Shown: piece after piece, positions 1 through 7,981 of the stretch
Layout of the letters: every line of letters begins with the position of its first letter
Position numbering within the stretch: position 1 is the first letter of the stretch
Source of the DNA: an uncultured Devosia sp.
GTDB taxonomy: Bacteria > Pseudomonadota > Alphaproteobacteria > Rhizobiales > Devosiaceae
Direction of reading: 5' to 3'
Length of the DNA: 31,192 bases
NCBI RefSeq assembly: GCF_946479885.1
Contig: NZ_CAMLHM010000048.1
Span: forward strand, 1 to 31,192
Made by a program: the position numbers and the translations under genes
The notes under the pieces: generated by a model
Databases searched by the model: none
Told to the model about the DNA's origin: nothing
Seen by the model: the letters and a program-made list of their open reading frames with translations, nothing else

Positions 1-1317
1 CTTGGTGCCGACGTCGATGCCGCGCGTCGGATCGTTGAGCAGGATGATGCGCGGCCCGACCATCAACCACTTGGCGATCACCACCTTCTGTTGATTGCCG
101 CCCGACAGAGACCCCACGGGAGCGGCGGCGCTGGCTGTCTTGATGGCAAGCAGCTTGATCATGCGGTCGATGGCAGCGCTTTCGGCGCGGCTATCGACGA
201 TGCCGCCGCGCGAGACCTGGCTCATGGCGGCAAAGGAGAGATTGTCACGCACCGACATGGGCAGCATCAGCCCTTCGGTCTTGCGATCCTCCGGGATCAG
301 CGCCATGCCGATATCGGGCGCCTTGGCGGTTCTGGGGCTGTTGATGACTCGCGGCTGGCCGTCGATCAGGATTTCGCCGGAGAGGCCGCGCAGCACGCCG
401 AACAGGGCCAGCAGCAGTTCGCGCTGGCCCTGTCCGTCGAGGCCCCCCAGCCCCACCACCTCGCCGGCGCGTGCCGTCAGCGACACGCCGTTGAGCCGCT
501 GCATCCAGCTCAGGTTCGATGCCTCGAGCACCGGCGTTGCCGTGCGGTCGACATTGTCTGCCTTGGGCGGGAAGACGGAACTGTATTCGCGGCCGATCAT
601 CAGCTCGACGACTTCATCGTCGGTCTTGCTGCCGGCGGGATAGGTGGCAATCTTGCGGCCGTTGCGGAACACCGTGCAATCATCGGCCAGTTCGGCGATC
701 TCGTGCATGCGGTGGGAAATGTAGAGCAGGGCTATACCCTCGCTGCGCAGGCGCTTGAGCACGCCGAAGACCGTCTCGACATCGGCCGCCGTCAGGGCGG
801 AAGTGGCTTCATCGAGGATGAGGACGCGCGGTTTGCGCGCCAGCGCCTTGGCGATCTCGACAATCTGCCGGCGCGACAGCGGCAGGTTCTTGACCAGTTC
901 CATGGGGTGGATGTCGGCACCGCCTGCGCGCTCCAGCGCCTCCATGGCAATGGCCTGCTGCGCCTTGCGGTCGATCATGCCGAAGCGGGTCGGCGGGTTG
1001 GAGATGACGATATTGTCGGCCACGCTGAGGTCGGGGATCAGCGATAATTCCTGAAAGATGCAGACAATGCCGGCCGCGTTGGCGGCGGCCGGGTCGGCGA
1101 AGCTGACCTCCTGCCCGTCGAGCAGCATCCGGCCCTCGTCCGGCGCCACGACCCCCGACATGATCTTGATCAGGGTGGACTTGCCGGCGCCATTCTCCCC
1201 CAGGATGGCGTGTACCTTGCCGGCATGAACCACCAGTTCGGCCTTGTCGAGGGCATGGACGCCTCCATAGCGCTTGGAGATGCCTTCCATGCGAAAGAGC
1301 GGAACTGCCTCGTCCAT
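1..1317 (-). CDS. Sugar ABC transporter ATP-binding protein, RbsA/MglA-like (3' end beyond window)
   Basis: This is the energising subunit of a ribose/xylose/galactose-type (CUT2) importer, with two nucleotide-binding domains on one chain. The first NBD has a Walker A reading GENGAGKS near residue 40, a weak signature (LPLSRRQ) and Walker B LILDEATSAL. The second has the degenerate Walker A typical of the family (GGLDGQGQRE) and a clean LSGGNQQK signature, ending at NDPTRGIDVGTK where the window stops. There are 439 codons here against about 500 in the family, so some 60 C-terminal residues are missing. The start is the ATG at 1315-1317, 63 nt after the binding-protein gene, so the two form one operon. 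A CUT2 permease gene is expected just beyond the window. Substrate is not determinable from the ATPase. Confidence 0.93.
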   Translation of the reverse strand, partial: MDEAVPLFRMEGISKRYGGVHALDKAELVVHAGKVHAILGENGAGKSTLIKIMSGVVAPDEGRMLLDGQEVSFADPAAANAAGIVCIFQELSLIPDLSVADNIVISNPPTRFGMIDRKAQQAIAMEALERAGGADIHPMELVKNLPLSRRQIVEIAKALARKPRVLILDEATSALTAADVETVFGVLKRLRSEGIALLYISHRMHEIAELADDCTVFRNGRKIATYPAGSKTDDEVVELMIGREYSSVFPPKADNVDRTATPVLEASNLSWMQRLNGVSLTARAGEVVGLGGLDGQGQRELLLALFGVLRGLSGEILIDGQPRVINSPRTAKAPDIGMALIPEDRKTEGLMLPMSVRDNLSFAAMSQVSRGGIVDSRAESAAIDRMIKLLAIKTASAAAPVGSLSGGNQQKVVIAKWLMVGPRIILLNDPTRGIDVGTK

Positions 1318-1336
1318 ACCTATACCCCTGCCCGGT

Positions 1337-1364
1337 CGGCCGCGGGAGATGCCCCCCGCGGCCG
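1337..1364 (-). other. Intercistronic hairpin between binding protein and ATPase genes
   Basis: A perfect 10-bp GC stem (1337-1346 with 1355-1364) has an 8-nt loop and lies in the 63-nt gap between the two transporter genes. No T tract follows on the minus strand, so it is more likely an mRNA-stabilising or attenuating element than a full terminator. Such hairpins commonly keep binding-protein mRNA in excess over ATPase mRNA; that role is inferred here. Confidence 0.55.
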
Positions 1365-1380
1365 GGTTCCATTCGCAAGC

Positions 1381-2520
1381 TTACTGGTTGGCTTCCGACT
1401 GCCCCATGATTTCCTGGGCGGTGAAATTGATGCCGCAGGTGGGGAAGGCGTTGCCGACGAAGAAGTTGTCGGATTGGTCGGCGTAGAAGTTCTCGCCATC
1501 CTTGAAGTCGGGGTCTTCGACAATGGCCAGCGGCAGCTTCACGGACTGCGGCACGATCTTGCCCTGGAGGGCGTCGATCGCCGTCTTGATGGCGACCGCC
1601 ACCTGGGCCGGGCCCGTACCGGCCGACGAGCACTTGAGCCCCTCGGCAGCATGGGCGGCGCAGAATTTGCGGAAGCCGTTTTCGGTTTCGCCGCCAAACG
1701 GCACGAAGGCGTGTCCGGCGTCGATCATGGCCTGCACCACGCCGGTATCGCCGCCCTGTGCGGTGATGCCATCAAAGGCGCCCTGCACGGCGATGGCGTC
1801 GGCCGTAGCCTTCTGCGCCGTGCCGTCATCCCACTTGCCCACCACTTCGAACACCTCGAACGGCTTGCCGCTGGCGTCGAGCGTTTCGTGGATGCCGTTG
1901 TGACGGTCAGTATCGACCGAGGTGCCGGCGACGCCGCGCACTTCGAGGATCTTGCCGCCTTCGGGCAGATGTTCGATCAGCCAGTCGGCCCACAATGAGC
2001 CAAGACCCTTCTGATCGACGTTGACGTTGATGGCGTCGGTGGTGTCCAGAATGTTGTCGAACGCCACCAGCACGATGCCGGCCTCCTTGGCGCGCTTGAT
2101 CACCGGAGCAAAGGCCTCCGGGTTCTGCGCGTTGACGACGATCGCGTCATAGCCGCTGTCGATGAAGTTGTTGATCGCCGAAATCTGCGCGGCGACGTCT
2201 TCACCAGTCGAGACGACCTTGAATTCGGACAGCAGAGCCGCCACGTCGGGCTGGGCGGCATAGGCTTTCGCCGTCTGGATCATCTGGATGCGCCAGGTAT
2301 TGGCGATATAGCCGTTTGCCAATGCGATGCGGAATGGCCCTTCCTTGGCGGGGAACTGGAAGAACTGCGTGTCTTCCGCCCATGGCGCATGGCATTCCGG
2401 GTCGCTGGCGGGGCCGGCGACGATAGCCGGCTCGGCCATTGCGACGGTGCTGAGCGCCGTCGACAGCACAAGTGCACCCGCGGTGCCACCGGCAAGCTTA
2501 AGCAATGCTGATAACTTCAT
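1381..2520 (-). CDS. Periplasmic sugar-binding protein, ribose-type (Peripla_BP_4)
   Basis: This is the periplasmic receptor of the importer, 379 aa. The start at 2518-2520 is chosen because GGGAGGAAACCG precedes it and it opens a classic signal peptide (MKLSALLKLAGG... ending ALSTVAMA, about 29 residues); an upstream in-frame start would spoil that signal. The mature part has the family hallmarks: the FRIALANGYIANTWRIQM first strand, INNFIDSGYDAIVVNAQNPEA, a hinge region around VAFDNI, and DGITAQGGDTGVVQAM. Two Cys pairs (CHAPWA near the mature N-terminus, FCAAHAAEGLKCSS later) could form disulfides. It is longer than RbsB (about 270 mature residues), so it belongs to a larger uncharacterised subgroup. 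It is the first gene of the operon; the ligand is unknown, probably a monosaccharide or a derivative. Confidence 0.92.
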   Translation of the reverse strand: MKLSALLKLAGGTAGALVLSTALSTVAMAEPAIVAGPASDPECHAPWAEDTQFFQFPAKEGPFRIALANGYIANTWRIQMIQTAKAYAAQPDVAALLSEFKVVSTGEDVAAQISAINNFIDSGYDAIVVNAQNPEAFAPVIKRAKEAGIVLVAFDNILDTTDAINVNVDQKGLGSLWADWLIEHLPEGGKILEVRGVAGTSVDTDRHNGIHETLDASGKPFEVFEVVGKWDDGTAQKATADAIAVQGAFDGITAQGGDTGVVQAMIDAGHAFVPFGGETENGFRKFCAAHAAEGLKCSSAGTGPAQVAVAIKTAIDALQGKIVPQSVKLPLAIVEDPDFKDGENFYADQSDNFFVGNAFPTCGINFTAQEIMGQSEANQ

Positions 2521-2607
2521 CGGTTTCCTCCCAAGAAATCCAGGGGACGCCGTTCGCGCCGCGCAGCACTCCCTCCGCTGCGCGCTTTGCCCCTCAGGGC
2601 TTATCAC

Positions 2608-2660
2608 TAAAATAGTCCATTAATATCATCAAGTGGTATCAGGTAATATTAATTCGAACG
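2608..2660 (-). promoter_or_regulatory. AT-rich probable promoter region of the ribose-type importer
   Basis: This is the only AT-rich stretch in the 221-nt gap between the P-type ATPase stop and the binding-protein start. Read on the minus strand it holds TTACCT and TTGATG hexamers and AT-rich candidate -10 sequences, but no convincing -35/-10 pair with correct spacing. It is assigned as promoter by position and composition only. Confidence 0.35.
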
Positions 2661-2703
2661 GTCGGCCCTCGCCTTGGCTGGTTCTTTCGCCGTTCAGGTC
2701 GTT

Positions 2704-2731
2704 GGGCTCACCGAGGAGAAATGGCGAGCCC
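2704..2731 (-). terminator. Weak hairpin downstream of the P-type ATPase gene
   Basis: Arms 2704-2712 and 2723-2731 pair at 8 of 9 positions around a 10-nt loop, 11 nt past the ATPase stop codon. There is no T tract on the minus strand, so intrinsic termination is doubtful. Confidence 0.3.
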
Positions 2732-2741
2732 GGCGGCCGCG

Positions 2742-4928
2742 CTATGTGGCGGAGCTCTGGCGGGCCTTCCACGCCAACAGGCGCATGGCGTTGAGGGTGA
2801 CCAAGACGGTCGCGCCGGTATCGGCGAGGATGGCCGGCCACAGCCCGGTTATGCCGATGATCGTGGTGACCAGGAACACCGCCTTCAGGCCCAGCGAAAC
2901 GGCAATGTTCTGCCAGATATTGCCCATGGTGGCCCGGGAGAGGTCGATCATACTGGCGATATCGAGCATCCGGCCGTGCAGCACGGCGGCGTCGGCGGTT
3001 TCGAGCGCCACGTCGGTGCCGCCGCCCATGGCGATGCCGATGTCGGCGGCAGCCAATGCAGGCGCATCGTTTATGCCGTCGCCAACCTTGGCGACGACCT
3101 TGCCCGCCGACTGCAGCTCGCGCACGATGCGTTGCTTGTCCTCCGGCAACAGGCCGGCGCGAACGTCGATGCCCAGTTTCGAGCCGATGGCCCTGGCCGT
3201 CCGCTCATTGTCGCCCGTCAGCATGACAAGGCCGATGCCCTCAGCCCTGAGTGCCTCGATGCCTGCCAGCGCGTCGACGCGCGGTTCGTCGCGGATAGCC
3301 AGAAGACCGACAATCTCTGTGCCGACAAGCAGGACCGAGACGGTCTTGCCGGCATCGTTCAGGCCGTCGATCGTGGCCTGAAGCTCGGCAGCGATCGGCG
3401 TCTGCTCGGCCGCCGCGGCAGGCGAGGCCAGGAGCACGTCTTCGCCGCCGACCTTGCCGGAAACACCCTTGCCGGCGATGGCCCTGGCGGCCGCCGCAGG
3501 CGGCACTGGGACATTGTCGGCCTTGGCTCGGGCCAGGATCGCCAGCGCCAGCGGGTGGCTTGACCCGGTTTCGAGCGCCGCAGCCAGGGACAGCACCTTG
3601 CCCCCGGACCGGGTGACGCCGATGATGTCGGTGACTTCAGGTTTGCCTTGGGTGAGGGTGCCGGTCTTGTCGAGGGCGACCATGGTGATGGAGCGGAGGC
3701 TTTCGAGCACGGCACCACCCTTGAGCAGCAGGCCGCGACGGGCGCCTGCCGACAGGGCCGCAGCAATGGCGGCGGGGGTCGAGATGACCAAGGCACAGGG
3801 GCAGCCGATCAGCAGGATAGCGAGGCCTTTATAGACCCATTCACCCCAGGACTGGCCGAACAGCAGCGGCGGCACCACGGCCACCAGGGCACCCACCACC
3901 AGCACGCCGGGGGTATAGTAGGTCGAGAACCTGTCGATGAAGCGGGCCGTGGGCGCCTTGCTCTCCTGCGCCTCCTCCACCAGCCGGACCACCCGAGCGA
4001 TGGTGTTGTCGCTTGATGTGGCGGTGACCTCGACCTTGAGGACGGCATCGGTGTTGATCGTGCCGGCAAATACCGGATCGCCGACCCGCCTGGTCTTGGG
4101 CACGCTTTCGCCGGTCACCGGGGACTCGTCGATGGCGCTCTGGCCCTCGACAATCCTGCCATCGGCCGGGATGCGGTCGCCGGGGCGCACCAGGATGACA
4201 GCGCCCAAAGCGAGAGTTGCAGCCGGCACTTCCCTCGTCTGCTCGCCCTCGACCAGCAGAGCCGTCTTGGGAACAAGATCGGCAAGGCCCTTGATGCTGG
4301 CGCGAGCCCGGCTGGCGGCGACGCCTTCGAGCAATTCGCCCACCAGAAAGAGCAGCACCACGGTGGCGGCCTCCTCGGTGGCGCCGATGATGACCGCGCC
4401 GATGGCGGCAATGCTCATCAGCGTCTCGATTGAAAAGGGTGTGCCGGCCCGCGCGCCGGCTATCGCCCGCCTGCCCACCGGCACGAGGCCAACCAGCAGC
4501 GCTGCAAGAAAGGCCCAATGGCCGATGTCCGGAAAGACCCGCCCGATCAGGTAGGCCACGACGAGGGCAAGGCCGCAGGTCAGCGTCAGCATGGCCTTGC
4601 GGCTCTGCCACCACGGGCCATCGAAGATTTCCAGGTGAATATCGCCCTCGCCATGGCTGTGGTCGGCGTGATCGTGGTCATCGTGTGCGGGCGGCGACGC
4701 AGCGAGCGCCGCGCCATCGGGGGCAATCGTATATCCCAGCGATTTGACGGCCTGCTGGATCGCGGCAAATGGCACGGCGTCGTGGACGACGTTCACCGTC
4801 CCCGCGGTAAAGCTGGCGCTGGCTTCCGAAACGCCCGGGATGCGGCTCACCGCGGTTTCGATCTTGCTGGCGCAGGCGGCACAGTCCATGCCGCCAACGC
4901 GGTATTTGGTCTTGGTTGGTTCAGCCAT
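2742..4928 (-). CDS. zntA: Zn2+/Cd2+/Pb2+-exporting P1B-type ATPase
   Basis: This inner-membrane pump expels divalent soft metals using ATP. Domains in order: an N-terminal HMA domain with GMDCAAC (residues 13-19), a His/Asp-rich linker (about 82-98) likely binding metal, transmembrane helices, the actuator loop TGES (272-275), the CPC membrane site (376-378, GCPCALVIST), the phosphorylation site DKTGTLT (D420), the SSHP nucleotide-site motif (about 456-459) and GDGINDAPALAAADIG (about 615-630). The K in GLKAVFLVT (about 681) and D in LADTGATV (about 702) of the last helices are the residues that mark the P1B-2 Zn/Cd/Pb group, arguing against a copper pump. The length of about 728 aa is normal. 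It is transcribed from a MerR-type promoter shared divergently with the regulator at 5000-5416. cadA would be an equally valid name. Confidence 0.93.
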   Translation of the reverse strand: MAEPTKTKYRVGGMDCAACASKIETAVSRIPGVSEASASFTAGTVNVVHDAVPFAAIQQAVKSLGYTIAPDGAALAASPPAHDDHDHADHSHGEGDIHLEIFDGPWWQSRKAMLTLTCGLALVVAYLIGRVFPDIGHWAFLAALLVGLVPVGRRAIAGARAGTPFSIETLMSIAAIGAVIIGATEEAATVVLLFLVGELLEGVAASRARASIKGLADLVPKTALLVEGEQTREVPAATLALGAVILVRPGDRIPADGRIVEGQSAIDESPVTGESVPKTRRVGDPVFAGTINTDAVLKVEVTATSSDNTIARVVRLVEEAQESKAPTARFIDRFSTYYTPGVLVVGALVAVVPPLLFGQSWGEWVYKGLAILLIGCPCALVISTPAAIAAALSAGARRGLLLKGGAVLESLRSITMVALDKTGTLTQGKPEVTDIIGVTRSGGKVLSLAAALETGSSHPLALAILARAKADNVPVPPAAAARAIAGKGVSGKVGGEDVLLASPAAAAEQTPIAAELQATIDGLNDAGKTVSVLLVGTEIVGLLAIRDEPRVDALAGIEALRAEGIGLVMLTGDNERTARAIGSKLGIDVRAGLLPEDKQRIVRELQSAGKVVAKVGDGINDAPALAAADIGIAMGGGTDVALETADAAVLHGRMLDIASMIDLSRATMGNIWQNIAVSLGLKAVFLVTTIIGITGLWPAILADTGATVLVTLNAMRLLAWKARQSSAT

Positions 4929-4957
4929 GGTCCCGTCCTTCCATTCGAATATGGGGG

Positions 4958-4988
4958 ATGCTAGGACCTCTAGCCACTATAGGAGCAA
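4958..4988 (-). promoter_or_regulatory. MerR/CadR-type operator-promoter of the metal ATPase
   Basis: On the minus strand a -35 TTGCTC (4983-4988) and a -10 TAGCAT (4958-4963) are separated by exactly 19 bp, the over-long spacer typical of MerR-family activated promoters. The spacer carries the dyad CCTATAG-TGG-CTAGAGG (4967-4983, 6 of 7 positions symmetric). This closely resembles the known CadR/PbrR operator core CTATAGTnnCTA from memory of those systems. The ATPase ATG lies 30 nt downstream of the -10; the regulator ATG lies 17 nt beyond the dyad on the other strand. Confidence 0.82.
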
Positions 4989-4999
4989 GAGGTTTCTTC

Positions 5000-5416
5000 A
5001 TGTCATTTCCCATCGGCGAACTGTCGCGGCAGACCGCAGTCAAGGTGCCGACGATCCGCTATTACGAGCAGATCGGGCTCTTGCCGGAAGCGCCGCGCAC
5101 GGAGGGAAACCGTCGCCTCTACGGGCGATCTGAAGTCGATCGCCTCAACTTCATCCGTCATTCGCGGGAACTCGGCTTTGAAATCGACGATATCAGGGAG
5201 CTGCTGGCGATGGCGGCGCAACCGCAATCGTCCTGCCATCAGGCCGACAGCATCGCCAACAATCACCTGCTCGAGATCGACCGCCGCATCGCCAGCCTCA
5301 CAGCGCTCAAGGCGGAGCTCTCTCGCATGGTCGACGAGTGCGGACATGGCCGCATCTGCGACTGCCGCATCATCGAAGCGCTGGCTGATCACAGCAACTG
5401 CCGGTCCGAGCATTGA
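5000..5416 (+). CDS. MerR-family metal-responsive regulator (ZntR/CadR/PbrR-like)
   Basis: This is a 138-aa DNA-distorting activator that should sense Zn, Cd or Pb and switch on the divergent ATPase. The N-terminal winged HTH is clear: IGELSRQTAVKVPTIRYYEQIGLLP, then the wing residues TEGNRRLYG. A dimerisation coiled coil covers about residues 84-115. Cysteines fit the soft-metal subgroup: C79 (SSCH) from the effector-domain helix, and C114, C120, C122 and C134 in the C-terminal loop (CGHGRICDC). The start at 5000 follows AGGAGCAAGAGG and begins at the conserved MSFPIGELS; longer in-frame starts would run through the operator. The double Cys (C120/C122) and extra His make Cd/Pb as plausible as Zn. 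Confidence 0.9.
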   Translation: MSFPIGELSRQTAVKVPTIRYYEQIGLLPEAPRTEGNRRLYGRSEVDRLNFIRHSRELGFEIDDIRELLAMAAQPQSSCHQADSIANNHLLEIDRRIASLTALKAELSRMVDECGHGRICDCRIIEALADHSNCRSEH

Positions 5417-5440
5417 TGGTCTGCGATCAGTCCCTGCACT

Positions 5441-6448
5441 CTAAAGCCGGCGGCAGGACGCGCCGGGGACAAATCTTGGGGCGAGGACGAAGTTCTGCGG
5501 TGGCTCGGCGGCGGCTTCGGGGCTCGTGATGCGGTTGAGCAGGCGGCGGGCAATGATATTGCCGAGCTTGAGCGTATCCTGGACCACCATGGTGATGCGC
5601 GGGGTGATGACATTGCTCCACTGCACGTCGTCGATCATGGCCAGCGAAATGTCGTTGGGACAGTTGAAGCCCAGCTCCTGGGTCGCCTGCAGGGCCGCCA
5701 GGGCCATGGCATTGTTGGCGCCCAGGATGGCGGTGGGGCGCTCGGGCTGGATGAGCAGGCGCATGGCCGCCTCGTAGCCGCCTGAGCGGGTGAACTGGCC
5801 ATCCACGACATAGGCCGGGTTCACCTCGACGCCAGCGCTGGCCATCGTATCGGTGAAGCCGCGATAGCGCTCGGAGGCCGTATGCATATGCGGCGGACCG
5901 GCGATGAAGGCGATGCGGCGATGACCCAGTTGCAGCACATGCTCGGTCAGCATGGCGCCGGCCAGGTAATTATCGGAACCGACGAAGTCGCGCTCGATAC
6001 CCGATACCTTCTGGTCGAAGCAGACCATGGGCACCTTGAGGCCCTGGATGAAATCGACATAGTCGGCCCCGAAGCTGGACGGGGCCAGGGCGAGGCCGGC
6101 GATCTTGAGGCCGATCAGGTGTTCCACCAAAGCCTGCTCGCGCTCGGGCTTGCCGGAGCTGTCGGTCACGAGGACAAAGTGATCATGCTCGAGGGCATAG
6201 TTCTCAAGCTCGCGGCGGATATCGCCAAAAAACGGGTTGCCGACATTGCCGACGACGAAGCCGATCATCTTGCTGCGGCCGCGGGCGAGGCTCTGGGCGA
6301 GCGGGTCGGCGACATAGCCAACCGCGGCGACAGCCTGGCGGATGCGCTCGAGCGTCTTGGCGCTGACGCGGCCGGGATTGCTCAACGCCAGAGAGACGGT
6401 CGAGGCGGAGACCTCGGCTAGTTTGGCGACATCCCGGATGGTGGCCAT
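5441..6448 (-). CDS. LacI-family transcriptional repressor of the fucoside operon
   Basis: This 335-aa regulator has a textbook LacI DNA-binding head (TIRDVAKLAEVSASTVSLAL, then VSAKTLERIRQAVAAVGY) and the hinge helix DPLAQSLARGRSKMIG near residue 48. A periplasmic-binding-protein-like sugar domain follows (GNVGNPFFGDI, DNYLAGAMLTEHVLQLGHRRIAFIAGP, and near the end ISLAMIDDVQWSNVITPRIT). It is divergent from the alpha-L-fucosidase operon, where a perfect LacI-type palindrome lies, so it is probably the operon's repressor, relieved by a fucose-containing sugar (inference). An imperfect copy of the same palindrome in its own leader suggests autoregulation. It converges with the MerR gene, leaving 24 nt between stop codons. 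Confidence 0.92.
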   Translation of the reverse strand: MATIRDVAKLAEVSASTVSLALSNPGRVSAKTLERIRQAVAAVGYVADPLAQSLARGRSKMIGFVVGNVGNPFFGDIRRELENYALEHDHFVLVTDSSGKPEREQALVEHLIGLKIAGLALAPSSFGADYVDFIQGLKVPMVCFDQKVSGIERDFVGSDNYLAGAMLTEHVLQLGHRRIAFIAGPPHMHTASERYRGFTDTMASAGVEVNPAYVVDGQFTRSGGYEAAMRLLIQPERPTAILGANNAMALAALQATQELGFNCPNDISLAMIDDVQWSNVITPRITMVVQDTLKLGNIIARRLLNRITSPEAAAEPPQNFVLAPRFVPGASCRRL

Positions 6449-6458
6449 CAGATCCTTC

Positions 6459-6471
6459 TCGAACCGCTTCT
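6459..6471. promoter_or_regulatory. Imperfect second LacI-type operator in the repressor leader
   Basis: TCGAACCGCTTCT here matches 11 of 13 bases of TCGAACCGGTTCG, the core of the perfect palindrome at 6612-6627. It lies 11 nt upstream of the repressor start codon. The 153-bp centre-to-centre spacing would allow looping or simple autorepression. Recognised by similarity only. Confidence 0.45.
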
Positions 6472-6611
6472 AAGCCCTTCCTCTGTCATAGAGGTTCGCT
6501 GTCGCTGCCGGAATACCTAGCATTTCGCTGTCATTTTGCAACGGCAATGTCGCTGGATGATGTCGTTGAGAATCAGGGTTGACTCTGAGACGCACTCAAA
6601 AGAGGATGTTT

Positions 6612-6627
6612 ATCGAACCGGTTCGAT
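6612..6627. promoter_or_regulatory. Perfect LacI-family operator upstream of the fucosidase operon
   Basis: ATCGAACCGGTTCGAT is a perfect 16-bp palindrome with the central AACCGGTT characteristic of LacI-family operators. It lies 27 nt upstream of the fucosidase ATG. A possible promoter just before it (TTGACT at 6579-6584, 17-nt spacer, weak GAGGAT at 6602-6607) would put the operator over the transcription start, a repressing position. Confidence 0.75.
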
Positions 6628-6654
6628 TGATAACCGAGATGAGGAGGATGATGG

Positions 6655-7977
6655 ATGGACAGTGCACTCACATTCGGTGGCGGCCTTGATGCAGCGCCCG
6701 GCAAGGCCTGGTTTGCCGATGACCGTTTCGGCATGTTCATCCACTTCGGCCTCTATGCGCTGGGCGCGCGGCACGAATGGCTGCAGCATCGCGAGGAAAT
6801 CGCGCCGGAGGACTACCGGAAGTATTTCGAGAACTTCAATCCCGACCTCTATGACCCGCGCGAATGGGCGCGGCGTGCCAGGGAAGCGGGCATGAAATAT
6901 GTGGTGCTGACCGCCAAGCACCATGAAGGTTTCTGCCTGTGGGACAGCCAGTTCACCGACTACAAGGCGACCAATACGCCCTATGGCAAGGACCTGCTCA
7001 AGGCCTATGTCGAGGCCTATAGGGCCGAGGGACTCAAGGTCGGGTTCTATTATTCACTGATCGACTGGCACCATCCGGAATTCCCGATCGACGGCATCCA
7101 TCCGCTGCGCAACCATCCCGATGCGCTCGAGATGAACAAGACGCGCGATGTGCGCAAATATGCCGAATACATGCGCAATCAGGTGACCGAACTGCTGACC
7201 GGCTTCGGCGACATCGCCGTCATCTGGTTCGATTTCAGCTATCCCAAGCGCGAATATCGCGGCATGCCCGGCAAGGGTCGCAATGACTGGCAGAGCGAAG
7301 AGCTGATCGGCCTGGTCCGCCAGCTGCAGCCCAATATCATCGTTGGGGATCGCCTCGACCTGCCCACCGACGGCAACTTCCCCAAGGATCTGGCGACGCC
7401 TGAGCAATACACGCCCCGGGTGGCGCCGACGGTCAATGGCAAGCCGGTGCGCTGGGAGGTGTGCCACACCTTCTCGGGGTCGTGGGGTTACCATCGCGAC
7501 GAGAGCACCTGGAAAGATGCGGGTCAGCTCATCAACATACTCGTCGATACGGTGTCGCTGGGCGGCAACCTGCTGATGAATGTCGGGCCGACGGCGCGCG
7601 GCACATTCGACAAGCGGGCCATTGTGGCGCTCGAAACCTATGGCGAATGGCTGCGGCTCAACGGGCGGGCGATCTATGGGGCAGGGCCCTCGGCCTTCAA
7701 GGCGCCCAATGGCACCAAATTCACCCAGAAGGGCAACCGGCTCTACCTCCATGTGCAGAACTGGCCGTTCCGCCACATTCACATCGAGGGGTTGGGTGGC
7801 CAGGTCAAGTATGCCCAGTTCCTGCACGATGCGAGCGAGATCCACTGGCTCGATCCGAAGGCGGAGGTCGATTCCAACATCGGGGTCGCCGTCGGCGAGA
7901 ACATGCTGACGCTCGAATTGCCGGTCATCAAGCCGGATGTGGTCGTTCCCGTCATCGAGCTGATCCTGAAGGATTGA
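6655..7977 (+). CDS. Alpha-L-fucosidase, glycoside hydrolase family 29
   Basis: This 440-aa retaining glycosidase releases terminal L-fucose from fucosylated glycans or oligosaccharides. GH29 signatures are clear: FGMFIHFGLYA (residues 25-35), KYVVLTAKHHEGFCLWDS (81-98) with the active-site HH, and IAVIWFDFSYP, where D193 is the expected catalytic nucleophile. GGNLLMNVGP follows later. The acid/base is not assigned, as it varies within GH29. No signal peptide is visible, so it is probably cytoplasmic and acts on imported fucosides, consistent with an importer in the same operon. The start at 6655 has GAGGAGG 7 nt upstream; a nearby ATG at 6651 is out of frame. It is the first gene of a five- or six-gene operon controlled by the divergent LacI protein. 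No fucose catabolic enzymes occur in the window. Confidence 0.93.
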   Translation: MDSALTFGGGLDAAPGKAWFADDRFGMFIHFGLYALGARHEWLQHREEIAPEDYRKYFENFNPDLYDPREWARRAREAGMKYVVLTAKHHEGFCLWDSQFTDYKATNTPYGKDLLKAYVEAYRAEGLKVGFYYSLIDWHHPEFPIDGIHPLRNHPDALEMNKTRDVRKYAEYMRNQVTELLTGFGDIAVIWFDFSYPKREYRGMPGKGRNDWQSEELIGLVRQLQPNIIVGDRLDLPTDGNFPKDLATPEQYTPRVAPTVNGKPVRWEVCHTFSGSWGYHRDESTWKDAGQLINILVDTVSLGGNLLMNVGPTARGTFDKRAIVALETYGEWLRLNGRAIYGAGPSAFKAPNGTKFTQKGNRLYLHVQNWPFRHIHIEGLGGQVKYAQFLHDASEIHWLDPKAEVDSNIGVAVGENMLTLELPVIKPDVVVPVIELILKD

Positions 7978-7981
7978 GACG

